Shown here: piece by piece, positions 36,033 through 46,137 of the stretch | Position numbering within the stretch: the first letter of the stretch is position 1 | How the letters are laid out: each line of letters starts with the position of its first letter | Origin: Bacteroidetes bacterium OLB9 | GTDB lineage: Bacteria > Bacteroidota > Bacteroidia > Chitinophagales > Saprospiraceae | Reading direction: 5' to 3' | Assembly: GCA_001567255.1 (NCBI GenBank) | Contig: LNBW01000066.1 | Coordinates: 1-64,000, forward strand | Length of the DNA stretch: 64,000 nucleotides | Made by a program: the position numbers and the translations under genes | Notes under the pieces: model-generated | What the model saw: only the letters and a program-made list of their open reading frames with translations | Database searches by the model: none | Told to the model about the DNA's origin: nothing

Positions 36033-36632
36033 TTATTTAACACCCAGCAAACTGACTACCTCTAGAGAAAGATCGCCATAAGCCATTTTATTTGAACGCT
36101 GAAAATCGGTAATAGATAGTTGTGTTGCTTGGTCGTAAATACCATTGACAATGACTGGGTAGCCTTGAGCAATTAACGCCTCTTGAAGCCTTTTAATAAA
36201 AACCTTAGAGCGGTTTTTAGGACAAACTACAGGAATACTTACATGGCCAGCAGGCTCTTTAACTCGCTCTACCCGTTCGATTCTGACATCATGTTCAGGA
36301 GTGACCTCCGGACCGGACAAGGTGTACATATTCATTGTCACTGGTGGAATATCCTGTATTACTTCGATATAACAATCTTTTGGATCAGGGGCATCACAAT
36401 TTTTCACCTTTTTCTTTACCAACTCTCTTCTGGGTTCGACAATTTGGATTTTTGTCACCTTAACATTTAGTCCCGTAGTATCGGTTCCTGTAAATATATA
36501 ATGCTTCACTTCTACAATCTCATAAATAGCATCGCGCTCCAACGTTCCATAGCAAAACTTATCAGATCTATTTTGGGCAGTAGCTAAAGTAGTTATACAT
36601 AAGAGTAATAACAAGACAAAAGGATTTCTCAT
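36033..36632 (-). CDS. secreted peptidoglycan-binding-domain protein
   Basis: A 199-residue protein with a signal peptide (residues 1-19, ending LATAQ). The middle (about 25-130) holds KFCYGTLERDAIYEIVEVKHYIFTG and a cysteine pair in KNCDAPDPKDCYIEV. The C-terminal 60 residues look like a PG_binding_1 repeat: FIKRLQEALIAQGYPVIVNGIYDQATQLSITDFQRSNKM. Similar Bacteroidota proteins sit in the periplasm or outer membrane. The exact role is unknown. The gene stands alone. Confidence 0.75.
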   Translation of the reverse strand: MRNPFVLLLLLCITTLATAQNRSDKFCYGTLERDAIYEIVEVKHYIFTGTDTTGLNVKVTKIQIVEPRRELVKKKVKNCDAPDPKDCYIEVIQDIPPVTMNMYTLSGPEVTPEHDVRIERVERVKEPAGHVSIPVVCPKNRSKVFIKRLQEALIAQGYPVIVNGIYDQATQLSITDFQRSNKMAYGDLSLEVVSLLGVK

Positions 36633-36793
36633 TTTGATATAAGTTTTGGTAAAAGATAAATATTCTGCAAATGTAGAAATTCTTTATAATTGAACAAATA
36701 TTATATATAAAAAAAATTATTACTCAATAAATAATAAAATTAAAATATGGTAATGTATAAGACATGCTGCACTTTTTTTGAATATTATCTCGT

Positions 36794-36802
36794 TATATTT
36801 GC
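36794..36802 (+). promoter_or_regulatory. -7 box for the DUF4403 gene
   Basis: TATATTTGC matches TAnnTTTGC and lies 19 bases before the ATG at 36821, which supports that start over the one at 36876. Confidence 0.55.
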
Positions 36803-36820
36803 ACTAAAATTAATTATGCT

Positions 36821-38207
36821 ATGAAGTCGGTTTTTTTCTTTTTATACAGGCATCGTTTTCTCATTCATAACGATCATGCTCTTTACTAACTGTACTACAA
36901 AAAAAGAAATTGTCCCTACCACATTGGGCATCATAGAAAAAAACTTTCAAACTGACCTCGTCATCAATTATAAACTCGACAAAACAGGCATTCAGGATAC
37001 ATTTAATAACGCTATCAGTGAAGCCTTAAGAGGAAACTTTGACATTCCGGAATATGATATAAAAATGATCCTCAGCAAACCATCCACTGCCACAGTAGAG
37101 ATAACCGGTAAAGACATTCTGGTGAAGGTCCCAATTGGTTTATACCTTGAAAAAAAGACATTCCTGACTACGCTTTCAGCACATGGTGTTCTCCAGATGA
37201 GTTTCATTTCCAATATTGACATCGACTCTATCTGGAATTTATCCACTAAAACCATTCTTTCAGACTATAAATGGATCAATAGACCTCAACTGACAATAGC
37301 AGGTGTTAATATTCCGATACAAACCATTGCTAATGCAGCTATAAAACAGAGTAAACAATATATCGAGACGGCTATAGATCAGTCGATTAAAGAAAATTTG
37401 ACGCTAAAGGATAAAATGGCTGAAAATATGAAAATTTTCAAAGAGCCATTCCGCATCGATACCTCTATGAATGGATGGCTGAGTATAAAACCACAAGCAT
37501 TTAGAATCAACAAAGTGAACAATCAACAATTTGCAGCATATGGCAAAATTGAGGTCAAAGGAACTTCCACTTTCACCACTTACAAACCTCCAGTACAACA
37601 ATCCGTACCATCTCTGCCTAAAGTCTTCTGGTCTGAACACATACCTGATAGTTCCATATTTAGGATTGTTGCAGATATAAAAACCTTTGATATTAATCCG
37701 TTTATTAAAGCCAATCTGGAAGGAAAGACCTTTACGGAAGGTGGAAAATCCATCACCCTTTCTAACATTGTCACCAACTGTGATTATCAATATTTTAAGG
37801 TAACAACAGATGTAGCCGGCACGATCAATGGCACCCTACTCATCAAAGGCAAACCCCAGTATGATGCAAGAAAAAACGAGTTTTATATGGATAATATTGA
37901 TATAGAGCTACGAACTAAAAATGTGATCCACAAGGCTGCTGCTTGGATAGGAGAAGGAAAAATCCGCAAGGAACTTGAAAGTATGTTGAAATTTCCTATC
38001 AATAGCTATCTTTCAAATGCTCAAAAGAATATTGATGTTTTTCTGAAAGACTTTTATACGGCTTATGGCATAGCATTGCGTGTTGGTATTGGTCGTATCG
38101 ATTTAGAAAGCTTTGAATTGCAACCTGGTGTGATCAATGCAGTGCTTAGATCGAAGTTATATCTTGAGGTAGGGATAAGTGACTTTAGGAGTTTTAATAA
38201 ATTTTAA
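36821..38207 (+). CDS. DUF4403 lipoprotein, 5' end frameshifted
   Basis: A DUF4403-type protein of about 461 residues. The intact frame begins only at 36876 (443 residues), but the true start is probably ATG at 36821. Removing one T from the T7 run at 36831-36837 joins it to the body and restores a signal peptide ending in the lipobox LFTNC. The body shows the family's repeated beta layout (FQTDLVINYKLDKTGIQDTFNNAIS, VEITGKDILVKVPIGLYLEK, GWLSIKPQAFRINKVNNQQF, IDIELRTKNVIHKAAAWIGEGKI). Family function is unknown; it is an outer-membrane lipid-facing protein at most by inference. Confidence 0.8.
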
Positions 38208-38217
38208 ACCTTCAAAT

Positions 38218-40614
38218 TTATCTTTCATCCTTGCGAAACAAGAAGGTACTGGCGAGTAAACCATACACCATGACTGTGATAGAACTAGCCGGCATCAAAA
38301 TCGCTGCAACAATGGGTGATAATTCGCCTCGTACTGCAAAGTACAAACCGGCGACATTATATATAAATGCCAGGATAAATGCACCTATGATCAGTTTTCG
38401 TGCCTGCTTAAGTTTTGTAAGATAGTCGAGGAGTTTCGGAAATGCACGCGCATCCAAGATAGCATCACATGCTGGTGTAAAATTATTAGCATCCTCAGAG
38501 ATAACAATGCCTACATCGCTTTGCATCAGTGCTCCTGCATCATTCAGACCATCGCCGATCATGATGACCTTATGACCCTTATCCTGGCGCTGTTTGACAT
38601 AATTAAGCTTATCGATAGGTTTCTGATGGAAAATCATACGCATAGGTGCAGGAAATATCACCTCAAGCCGATCTTTATCCTTATCGTTATCGCCGGACAA
38701 CATGGTGACACCATATTTTTTGCCTAGCGTATTGACGAGTTCTATTAAACCATCTCGGAGTGTATTTTCAATCTGGAATAGAGTGACATATTGACCATCA
38801 ATGGATACAAAAACGCCCTGCTCCTGTCGTTGATCATCACCACTCACATAAGCAGCAGAACCCAAAACCACTTCATGACCATCGACAACTGTATGTGTGC
38901 CCTTGCCTGTAAACTCCTCAAAGCTAGCCACTTCCGTCGTATAATCAATGTCTTCCAGGTGATGAAAGATGGCTTTACTCATCGGATGATTGGACTGAAA
39001 TACGGCGCTTTTGATCAAGAAAGCTTCCTTCGATGTTAAAGTCCTGCCGATATTAGTCGCTGTCATCTTTTTATTGTTAGTGATGGTGCCTGTCTTGTCA
39101 AAAATGATCTCATCCACCTGCTGAATACGATCGATCACCTGCACATTTTTCAAATAGAAGGACTTTCGTCCAAGAATCCTAAGTATATTGCCATAGCTAA
39201 AGGGCACAGTAAGCGCTAGTGCACAAGGACAAGCCACAATCAATACTGCCGTGAATGCATTATAGGCAAGCTTCTGATCGTGCATAAGCCAGTAGATAAG
39301 CGTCAACACAGCAATGCTCATAATCGTAATGGTAAAATACTTGCCAATGACACCTATCAGCGTTTGCGTTTGTGATTCTTTGTCGATGCGGAAGGTATCT
39401 TCATCCCAAAGCTTAGTTAGATATGATTGACTCACTTTTTTGATAAGTTGAATCTGAATATTCGATCCGATATTTTTGCCACCGGCAAAGAGCTTATCAC
39501 CTGATTCTTTTCGGATCAAATCTGACTCTCCTGTTACAAAGCTGTAATCTATTCTGGCATTGCCTTTCAAGAGTATAGCATCACCGGGTATAATTTCTTC
39601 ATTTTTAATTAATAAAATATCACCGGCATCGAGTTTATCTAGGCTCCGCGATTGCCAACCGTTTTCCATCTTGACCAGTGCGGATATAGGAAAATAAGAT
39701 TTGTAATTTCTGTCAAAGGAAATCGAATAGAAGGTATATTGCTGAAACCACTTGCCAATGAGCAAAAAGAAGATAAAACCCACAAGGCTGTCTAAATATC
39801 CTTCGCCTGTAGCAGTGAGAATCTCGTACACACTGCGAATAAACAAAGTCAGCATGCCTACCGCTATTGGGATATCTATATTAATCTGCTTGAGTCTTAT
39901 CGTCCACCATGCAGACCGCAAATAGTCGATGCCGCTATACAGTAAGACCGGCAATGCCAGTACAATATTAATATAACCCAAATAAAATTTGACCGATGCC
40001 TTCTCAAATCCTAGATACTCCGGAAAACTTAGCAACATGATGTTACCAAAAGCAAACCCTGCCAATCCAAGTTTGTAATATATGCTTCTGTCTTGAAGCC
40101 CTGACTTTGCCGATGAAAGACGCTGTAGATTGAGTTCTGGCGGATAACCTATCATAGACAGCAATTCCACTACTTTTCGCAGTGATATGAGTTGTGGATT
40201 GTAGGAAATAGTCGCTGTTTTAGCCAGGAAATTGACGCGAGAGCCTAGAATGCCAGCGTGCAACTTATTGATGTTCTCTAAAAGCCACACACAAGATGCA
40301 CAATGTATTTGTGGCAGCATAAAACTGATCTTAGCTAGTGTTTCTTCTTTGAATTCAAGCAAATTACTGACCACATCTTCATCATCTAGAAAAGCATAGT
40401 TTTTTCTCAAAACCGACTTCTGACTAACGCCAGGATTAACCTCATACTGATAATAATCTTCTAGTCCATTGCTCTTGAGCACTTCATATACCATTTGACA
40501 GCCATTACAACAAAAATCCTTGTCGTCATAGATGATATGATCCTGTGGGCACTCATCGCCACAATGTGCACATCTTATTAGAGTATCTGTTGCCGAGGTA
40601 TTAGTTTTGAGCAT
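38218..40614 (-). CDS. CcoI/FixI-type heavy-metal P-type ATPase
   Basis: A 798-residue P1B ATPase. The N-terminus has a cysteine-rich zinc-like domain (CAHCGDEC and CCNGCQMVYEVL, as in FixI/CcoI) and then an HMA domain with CASC (MLPQIHCASCVWLLENI). Eight transmembrane helices follow, with the copper CPC motif in IVACPCALALTVPFS, the phosphorylation site DKTGTIT, the HP motif in NHPMSKAI and the hinge MIGDGLNDAGALMQSD. Such pumps supply copper for cbb3 oxidase assembly, but no ccoNOP, ccoG or ccoS gene is in the window. Confidence 0.93.
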   Translation of the reverse strand: MLKTNTSATDTLIRCAHCGDECPQDHIIYDDKDFCCNGCQMVYEVLKSNGLEDYYQYEVNPGVSQKSVLRKNYAFLDDEDVVSNLLEFKEETLAKISFMLPQIHCASCVWLLENINKLHAGILGSRVNFLAKTATISYNPQLISLRKVVELLSMIGYPPELNLQRLSSAKSGLQDRSIYYKLGLAGFAFGNIMLLSFPEYLGFEKASVKFYLGYINIVLALPVLLYSGIDYLRSAWWTIRLKQINIDIPIAVGMLTLFIRSVYEILTATGEGYLDSLVGFIFFLLIGKWFQQYTFYSISFDRNYKSYFPISALVKMENGWQSRSLDKLDAGDILLIKNEEIIPGDAILLKGNARIDYSFVTGESDLIRKESGDKLFAGGKNIGSNIQIQLIKKVSQSYLTKLWDEDTFRIDKESQTQTLIGVIGKYFTITIMSIAVLTLIYWLMHDQKLAYNAFTAVLIVACPCALALTVPFSYGNILRILGRKSFYLKNVQVIDRIQQVDEIIFDKTGTITNNKKMTATNIGRTLTSKEAFLIKSAVFQSNHPMSKAIFHHLEDIDYTTEVASFEEFTGKGTHTVVDGHEVVLGSAAYVSGDDQRQEQGVFVSIDGQYVTLFQIENTLRDGLIELVNTLGKKYGVTMLSGDNDKDKDRLEVIFPAPMRMIFHQKPIDKLNYVKQRQDKGHKVIMIGDGLNDAGALMQSDVGIVISEDANNFTPACDAILDARAFPKLLDYLTKLKQARKLIIGAFILAFIYNVAGLYFAVRGELSPIVAAILMPASSITVMVYGLLASTFLFRKDER

Positions 40615-40714
40615 ACAACTATCAAATATAAACTTTTACCAATTATACCATAAAACATATCCCAACCATACATATGATCGGGATATATTTTATTTCTACA
40701 GAAGTACTGCTTTA

Positions 40715-42244
40715 TTATAAGTCAAACTTGATGCCCTGAGCCAGAGGAAGATCCAAGCTGTAATTGATGGTATTCGTCTGACGGCGCATATATGCTTTCC
40801 ATGCATCTGAACCGGATTCTCGGCCACCACCGGTTTCTTTTTCGCCACCGAAAGCACCACCGATCTCGGCACCACTAGTACCAATATTAACATTGGCTAT
40901 ACCACAATCTGACCCTGCACCTGATAAAAATCGTTCTGCATCTCTTAGACTATTTGTCATGATCGCAGATGACAATCCCTGAGGAACGCCATTTTGAAGT
41001 GCAATAGCATTTTCTACCTCACCTGAATACTTTATTAAGTATAATATCGGTGCAAAAGTCTCATGCTGCACAATCGCCATATCATTGCGACCTTCAACGA
41101 TACAAGGCTTGACATAACATCCACTTTCATAAGCCGGGCCACTTAATACTTCACCATCTATTAGTACATTCGCACCTTGTTCTTTTGCTGCTTTCAGTGC
41201 ATTGAGGTAGTTGTCAACAGCTTGCTTATCGATCAGTGGACCTACGTGATTATGAGCATCCAGCGGATCACCTACCCGCAGCTGTCCATAGGCACTTACT
41301 AATTTATTTTTTACTTCTTCATATACATCTTCGTGTACGATGAGTCTTCTTGTGCTAGTACATCTCTGACCACATGTACCTACTGCTCCAAACAAGGCGC
41401 CTATCAATACCAAATTAAGATCTGCAGTAGGTGTTACAATGATGGCATTATTTCCTCCTAATTCGAGCAAACTCTTTCCTAAACGTTCTGCTACAGCAGC
41501 ACCTACAATCTTACCCATCCTTGTACTACCCGTAGCTGAAACTAAAGCAACTCTAGGATCATGCGTCATCCACTCTCCTACTTTGTAATCTCCGGTGATG
41601 ATACAAGATACGCCTTCCGGTACATTATTGGCCTCGAGTACTTTATGGAGTATATTCTGACAAGCGATAGCGCAAAGTGGTACTTTTTCACTGCCTTTCC
41701 ATACACATACATCTCCACATACCAAGGCAATCATTGAATTCCATGACCATACTGCCACTGGAAAGTTAAATGCAGATATGATTCCAACAATACCTAGTGG
41801 ATGCCACTGCTCATACATGCGATGATGTGCCCTCTCCGACTGCATCGTCAATCCGTATAATTGGCGAGACAAACCCACTGCAAAGTCACAAATATCAATC
41901 ATCTCTTGTACTTCGCCCATACCTTCTTGGAGAGATTTACCCATCTCATAAGAAACCAGCTGGCCGAGTGGTTCTTTATATTTTCTCAATTCCTCTCCGT
42001 ACTGGCGAACGATCTCTCCACGCTTAGGAGCAGGGATCAATCTCCAGGTTTTGAAAGCTTCCTGTGCCTTGGCAATGACCGTCTCATATCCTTCTCTTGT
42101 AGTCTCACTCACACTGCCGATCAGCTTCCCATCGACTGGCGAGTAGGATTCTATATACTTTTCCGACTTGATCGACCGGACTCCAGTCCATGTCCCTTCA
42201 TTCTTTGCTAACAGCCCTAATTTTTCTAAAAATGATGTATTCAT
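40715..42244 (-). CDS. antiquitin-type aldehyde dehydrogenase (ALDH7)
   Basis: A 509-residue aldehyde dehydrogenase. The match to antiquitin (alpha-aminoadipic semialdehyde dehydrogenase, lysine breakdown) is strong throughout: [44 protein letters not shown], the catalytic Glu in [11 protein letters not shown], the catalytic Cys in [11 protein letters not shown], and the diagnostic ending [20 protein letters not shown] and [12 protein letters not shown]. It probably oxidises piperidine-6-carboxylate/aminoadipate semialdehyde with NAD. No other lysine-degradation gene is adjacent. Confidence 0.94.
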   Translation of the reverse strand: MNTSFLEKLGLLAKNEGTWTGVRSIKSEKYIESYSPVDGKLIGSVSETTREGYETVIAKAQEAFKTWRLIPAPKRGEIVRQYGEELRKYKEPLGQLVSYEMGKSLQEGMGEVQEMIDICDFAVGLSRQLYGLTMQSERAHHRMYEQWHPLGIVGIISAFNFPVAVWSWNSMIALVCGDVCVWKGSEKVPLCAIACQNILHKVLEANNVPEGVSCIITGDYKVGEWMTHDPRVALVSATGSTRMGKIVGAAVAERLGKSLLELGGNNAIIVTPTADLNLVLIGALFGAVGTCGQRCTSTRRLIVHEDVYEEVKNKLVSAYGQLRVGDPLDAHNHVGPLIDKQAVDNYLNALKAAKEQGANVLIDGEVLSGPAYESGCYVKPCIVEGRNDMAIVQHETFAPILYLIKYSGEVENAIALQNGVPQGLSSAIMTNSLRDAERFLSGAGSDCGIANVNIGTSGAEIGGAFGGEKETGGGRESGSDAWKAYMRRQTNTINYSLDLPLAQGIKFDL

Positions 42245-42332
42245 TCCGATAATAAGATTTGATTATTTATATAATGATTGCTTTTAAAAAGAAGATTCTA
42301 ACACTATCGTAATGTGTTCTGAATAAAGCGTC

Positions 42333-42341
42333 ACAAAGATA
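42333..42341 (-). promoter_or_regulatory. -7 box for the ALDH7 gene
   Basis: On the minus strand TATCTTTGT (42341-42333), with TTTG at 42367-42364, 22 bases upstream. The leader would be about 80 bases. Confidence 0.5.
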
Positions 42342-42431
42342 CAAAATTAAAGCTGAAATGCCACAAAACTCCTCCTATAAATCAATGGCTTTGTAAGTTG
42401 AGTTACATTAAGATTTTCAGCCTCATCATCG

Positions 42432-44111
42432 TCAGATGCCGATATGTTGATCTACCGCTGCTAGGATTTCAGTCTCGGCTACTCGTGCTTTATTCAAGAG
42501 GTGATCTGCCTTTTTTAAAGCATTTTCGACAAAAGTCACATCGTCAAATCCTACACAGTTGATTCTGACATTAAGAGCGGCTCCCTGCACAGCTGTACGC
42601 GCACACAAAGCGCCCACACCTGCATCTGATGCTGAATTAGGATTGCCACTGACAGCCATCTCTTTGATGACCTCCATGCTGGCGAGACATGTTTCCATGA
42701 CTTTAAGCGGCACTTCAATGGCATTTCTTGTCGCTGCATCCATGGCTGATTTTCTGGCTGCCTTTTCATCGTCACTTGCTTTAGGCATCTTCATCGCTTC
42801 CATGATTTGATTGAAAGCCTGTGTATCAGCATCAACCAGCTTGACCAACTGATTTTTAATCTTTTGGCCTCGCTCCGCTACTCCGGAAAAATAATCAATC
42901 TTAGCATCCCATCCTTTCTTTTGTGCACTCAGATTAGCCACCATCGTACCGAGAGAAATACCCAGCGCACCTACATAAGCAGAAATGCTACCACCGCCAG
43001 GAGCCGGACTCTCGGACGCAGTTTCATCTGCAAAATCGGTAAGTGTCATGTGAATCAACGGACTGGATGTCTTATCTTCCAGCAGATACTCTATGACTTT
43101 CTTTTGCGGATCAAAAGGTGCCAATTCAGCTAAACCGAGTGATTTAACGGCTATATGAATTAATTCTCGCTCAGATACACCTGCTGACCGTTTTTGCTTC
43201 TCTAAAAAATATTTGCCTGCATCTAATAAAACTGATTTAGGCACTAAACCTACCAACTCCGAGCCTGTCACGCGGATACCTCTTCGATCTGCACTCTTAC
43301 AGCACTCATTGAAGGCAATATGAAGTGGTGTCTCATTGATATTAGTGAGATTCATAGATATCTGAGCGACACCATACTCTTCAATATACCAGCCGATGGC
43401 CTTCACTGACTTACATGCACCAGGTATGCGCACTACTTCTCCATTAGCGTCTAGTACATTTTTTCCTTTTGTATCGGTTTTGACACGTCCATTTTCGCGT
43501 ACATCAAAGGCAATAGCATTAGCACGCCTTACCGAGGTGGTATTCAAATTAACATTATAAGCTACTAAGAAATCTCTTGCTCCTATGACCGTTCCACCTG
43601 CACCGGGATTGAATTCAGCAGTACCATAATCCGGTTGCCAATCGGGATTTTTTAATTTGGCGCTAAGCCCTTCATATTCGCCTGCACGGATGGTTGCCAG
43701 ATTTTTTCGCTCTGGTCGTGTAGCTGCCGCTTCATACATAAATACCGGAATATTCAGTTCTTCACCGACTCTCTTACCGAGTTGATGCGCATACTGAGCC
43801 GTTTCTTCCATCGATATACCGGATACCGGAATCAGCGGACATACATCCGTAGCACCCATACGAGGATGCTCACCTTTATGCTTAGACATATCAATGACTT
43901 CAGCGGCTTTTTTGATGGCTCTGAAAGCAGCTTCTACTACTAGATCAGGTGCGCCTACAAAAGTCACTACTGTTCTGTTAGTAGCTTTGCCTGGATCTAC
44001 ATCGAGCAGCCTGACACCTTCCACACTTTCTACTGCATCAGTAATCTGTTTTATGATGCTCATGTCTCTACCTTCGCTAAAGTTAGGCACACATTCTATG
44101 AGTTGCTGCAT
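42432..44111 (-). CDS. ftcD: glutamate formimidoyltransferase/formimidoyl-THF cyclodeaminase fusion
   Basis: A 559-residue bifunctional FTCD. Residues 1-325 are the formiminotransferase: LIECVPNFSEGRDMSII, LDVDPGKATNRTVVTFVG, HPRMGATDVCPLIPVSG, VNLNTTSVRRANAIAFDVRE, GWYIEEYGVAQISMNLT. Residues about 360-559 are the cyclodeaminase: FADETASESPAPGGGSISAYVGALG and SDAGVGALCARTAVQGAALNVRIN. It moves the formimino group of formiminoglutamate (from histidine) to tetrahydrofolate. The start at 44111 is preferred over 44162 because the conserved MQQLIECVPNFSEG begins there and a promoter box lies between. Confidence 0.95.
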   Translation of the reverse strand: MQQLIECVPNFSEGRDMSIIKQITDAVESVEGVRLLDVDPGKATNRTVVTFVGAPDLVVEAAFRAIKKAAEVIDMSKHKGEHPRMGATDVCPLIPVSGISMEETAQYAHQLGKRVGEELNIPVFMYEAAATRPERKNLATIRAGEYEGLSAKLKNPDWQPDYGTAEFNPGAGGTVIGARDFLVAYNVNLNTTSVRRANAIAFDVRENGRVKTDTKGKNVLDANGEVVRIPGACKSVKAIGWYIEEYGVAQISMNLTNINETPLHIAFNECCKSADRRGIRVTGSELVGLVPKSVLLDAGKYFLEKQKRSAGVSERELIHIAVKSLGLAELAPFDPQKKVIEYLLEDKTSSPLIHMTLTDFADETASESPAPGGGSISAYVGALGISLGTMVANLSAQKKGWDAKIDYFSGVAERGQKIKNQLVKLVDADTQAFNQIMEAMKMPKASDDEKAARKSAMDAATRNAIEVPLKVMETCLASMEVIKEMAVSGNPNSASDAGVGALCARTAVQGAALNVRINCVGFDDVTFVENALKKADHLLNKARVAETEILAAVDQHIGI

Positions 44112-44149
44112 AGTATATAATTTTAATAAATGATTTGAATTTTTATCGT

Positions 44150-44158
44150 GCAAAATTA
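44150..44158 (-). promoter_or_regulatory. -7 box for ftcD
   Basis: TAATTTTGC on the minus strand (44158-44150) matches TAnnTTTGC and lies upstream of the chosen start at 44111. Confidence 0.5.
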
Positions 44159-44224
44159 GCAATTACCAAGATACTTTGCTGCCAAATGATCTTCAATAAT
44201 TCAATAAGGATAACAAAAAGAATG

Positions 44225-44233
44225 TATCTTTGA
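44225..44233 (+). promoter_or_regulatory. -7 box for the secreted protein at 44254
   Basis: TATCTTTGA overlaps the possible TTG start at 44230, which therefore cannot be used from this promoter. GTG at 44254 becomes the likely start. Confidence 0.5.
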
Positions 44234-44253
44234 TTTTAAAACAGAAAGGTATT

Positions 44254-45687
44254 GTGATAAAAATAAAATGGCTCATTTTTCTAGTCTTTACAGTTCAGTG
44301 GTCTTACGCTCAAAAAGTAACTGTTTCCGGAGAAATCAGCGTACGTAATAATTTTGCTTATGACATCCTTCCAAACGTCGGTGATCACATCATTTTTTAC
44401 CACGATCGTGGCACCGAACAAATCTTTGAGGTGTATGATAAGAATCTCAGCTTCATCAGAGCATCCATGCCTGAATTTGAAGTAAAAAATATCAAGCCTT
44501 TGGCCACTGTAGCAATGGACTCTACGTTTCACTTTTACTATTCCTTCAGGTCTGGCAATGAAATAGTGACTAGAGCAATCGCTTTTGATAAGTATGTGCA
44601 AATGAAGGACTCCGTCACTTTATCGGTAAAAGACAAAAAAATGTTGAATACCAGTGCAAGATTTGCAGTATCGTCTGATAAGTCAAAAGTGCTGTTGTTT
44701 ACTCCTATGGATAAAATGTTGTATCTACAGATGATAGACAATCGATCTATGACTGTAATTTATGATTACACTCTTTCTGTTCCTGACTTAAATTTGAAAG
44801 AAGATTTTGAAAAACTCATTATCACAAATGACGGAGAGATATTTATCATAGCTCATAAAAGCTCGCTCTGGAGCCGAAGTTCCAGTAAAGGTTTTAAATT
44901 GATCCACGTGCTATCAAAGGGCAATTTTATTGCTAAGAATTTCGTACCTGAATCTGATCAAATCTCAGAAGTAGTCATGGCATTTGACGAAAAGAACAAG
45001 AGAATCGCTCTAGGTGGATTCATTACCAACGGAGACGAAAGCCTGGCGATAGGCTACTTTGCTTTTTCACTACCACCATCACAGATTCCCGATGAAGCCG
45101 AGATCATCATCAATAAGTTTAGCAAAGAATTTATGTCAGAGGCAACCGGCAAAGCAGCTAAAAAGGTCAAATATCTTAGTGATTATCACATCAAAGACAT
45201 CATAGTACGACAAGATGGTGGAGTGCTACTCCTGGCAGAAATGGTCAAAGAATTTGTACGTAGGAATCAGATGATCGGACCTGGCCAATTTGACAGCGGG
45301 TATCCATATAGAGGTTATGTTGACTACTATCATGAAGATGTCATCTTACTGAATAATTATGCAGATGGCTCCGAATGCTGGAAAAAAGTACTGTTTAAAA
45401 AACAATTCTCACAGGATGATAGTGGCGTTTTTTCGTCATATTTCCTATTTAAAACGCCCTCACGGCTCAGATTTATCTATAATGATGAAATCAAAAACGA
45501 AAACACGGTCTCTGAATACGTAATAGATCCTTCCGGCAATTATGAGCGAAAGAGTGTCCTTAGTACTGAATATCAAAACCTTAGACTGAGATTTCACGAT
45601 GCAGTGCAAACCAGTTCAACTGCTTTTATTGTACCCAGCGAAAAATCATCTAAAATCAATCTTGTAAAAATCGAATATCAGTTTTGA
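44254..45687 (+). CDS. hypothetical secreted protein
   Basis: A 477-residue exported protein: the signal peptide IKIKWLIFLVFTVQWSYAQ ends near residue 20. I do not recognise a named domain. The chain has repeated beta-strand blocks (IIFYHDRGTEQIFEVYDKNLSF, FHFYYSFRSGNEIVTRAI, KRIALGGFITNGDESLAIGYFAF), which suggests a propeller-like or beta-sandwich fold. There is no lipobox. The GTG start at 44254 is chosen from the promoter position and the signal peptide. It is the last ordinary gene before the accessory island. Confidence 0.75.
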   Translation: MIKIKWLIFLVFTVQWSYAQKVTVSGEISVRNNFAYDILPNVGDHIIFYHDRGTEQIFEVYDKNLSFIRASMPEFEVKNIKPLATVAMDSTFHFYYSFRSGNEIVTRAIAFDKYVQMKDSVTLSVKDKKMLNTSARFAVSSDKSKVLLFTPMDKMLYLQMIDNRSMTVIYDYTLSVPDLNLKEDFEKLIITNDGEIFIIAHKSSLWSRSSSKGFKLIHVLSKGNFIAKNFVPESDQISEVVMAFDEKNKRIALGGFITNGDESLAIGYFAFSLPPSQIPDEAEIIINKFSKEFMSEATGKAAKKVKYLSDYHIKDIIVRQDGGVLLLAEMVKEFVRRNQMIGPGQFDSGYPYRGYVDYYHEDVILLNNYADGSECWKKVLFKKQFSQDDSGVFSSYFLFKTPSRLRFIYNDEIKNENTVSEYVIDPSGNYERKSVLSTEYQNLRLRFHDAVQTSSTAFIVPSEKSSKINLVKIEYQF

Positions 45688-45695
45688 AGATTGAT

Positions 45696-46058
45696 CATGG
45701 TATAATAGAAAAATTATAAACATAGAATATTATTTAATATATTTTCATTTTATATTCAATATATTAAATTAAATAACACCTCCTATACGTAAGGACAGAG
45801 TTATTCAAATTTTCTAAATGTTGACGATTTTGCTACTGATTTTGACCAGTTTGTCCTGAAAAAGCAACTATTGGGGAGTCCAATCAAGAGAAGAAACAGA
45901 AAGTCTCACCTTATTATCTCTTATAAAATGACTATTTATGTCTGTTTTCACTTGAGCTCAAAAATATCTTATCAGACTTTTCAAAAGAAACTGTCCATCA
46001 AAATGTCATATGAATTGGATAAAAACAGGCCTCAGGTTAGATCAATTCGTACCTAATT
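45696..46058 (+). mobile_element. IS982-derived deletion element, copy A
   Basis: This is the most complete reading frame of three related copies. After an AT-rich leader it encodes, in one frame, NFLNVDDFATDFDQF, then GSPIKRRNRKS and MTIYVCFHLS, which match the N-terminus of IS982-type transposases. It passes directly into ISYQTFQKKLSIKM, resembling the family's C-terminal AYxFxxKKPSI end. The catalytic middle is missing. The start codon is ATA here. It sits 80 bases before the NDH-2 gene. Confidence 0.65.
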
Positions 46059-46081
46059 ACCATTTATCAATATTGTTCTTA

Positions 46082-46090
46082 TAACTTTGC
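46082..46090 (+). promoter_or_regulatory. -7 box for the NDH-2 gene
   Basis: TAACTTTGC matches TAnnTTTGC. It lies between the end of the IS982-derived copy and the GTG start at 46138, so the element's end may supply the upstream part of this promoter. Confidence 0.55.
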
Positions 46091-46137
46091 CGCGTTTAAT
46101 TTGTTAAATCGTAAGCACAAAACATAAAATTATACGA

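Noticed and set aside
45871..46056. A 61-codon open frame before NDH-2 as an independent gene
   Set aside because: It is the fused N- and C-terminal remnant of the IS982-like transposase in copy A. The other two copies contain stops at the same place.
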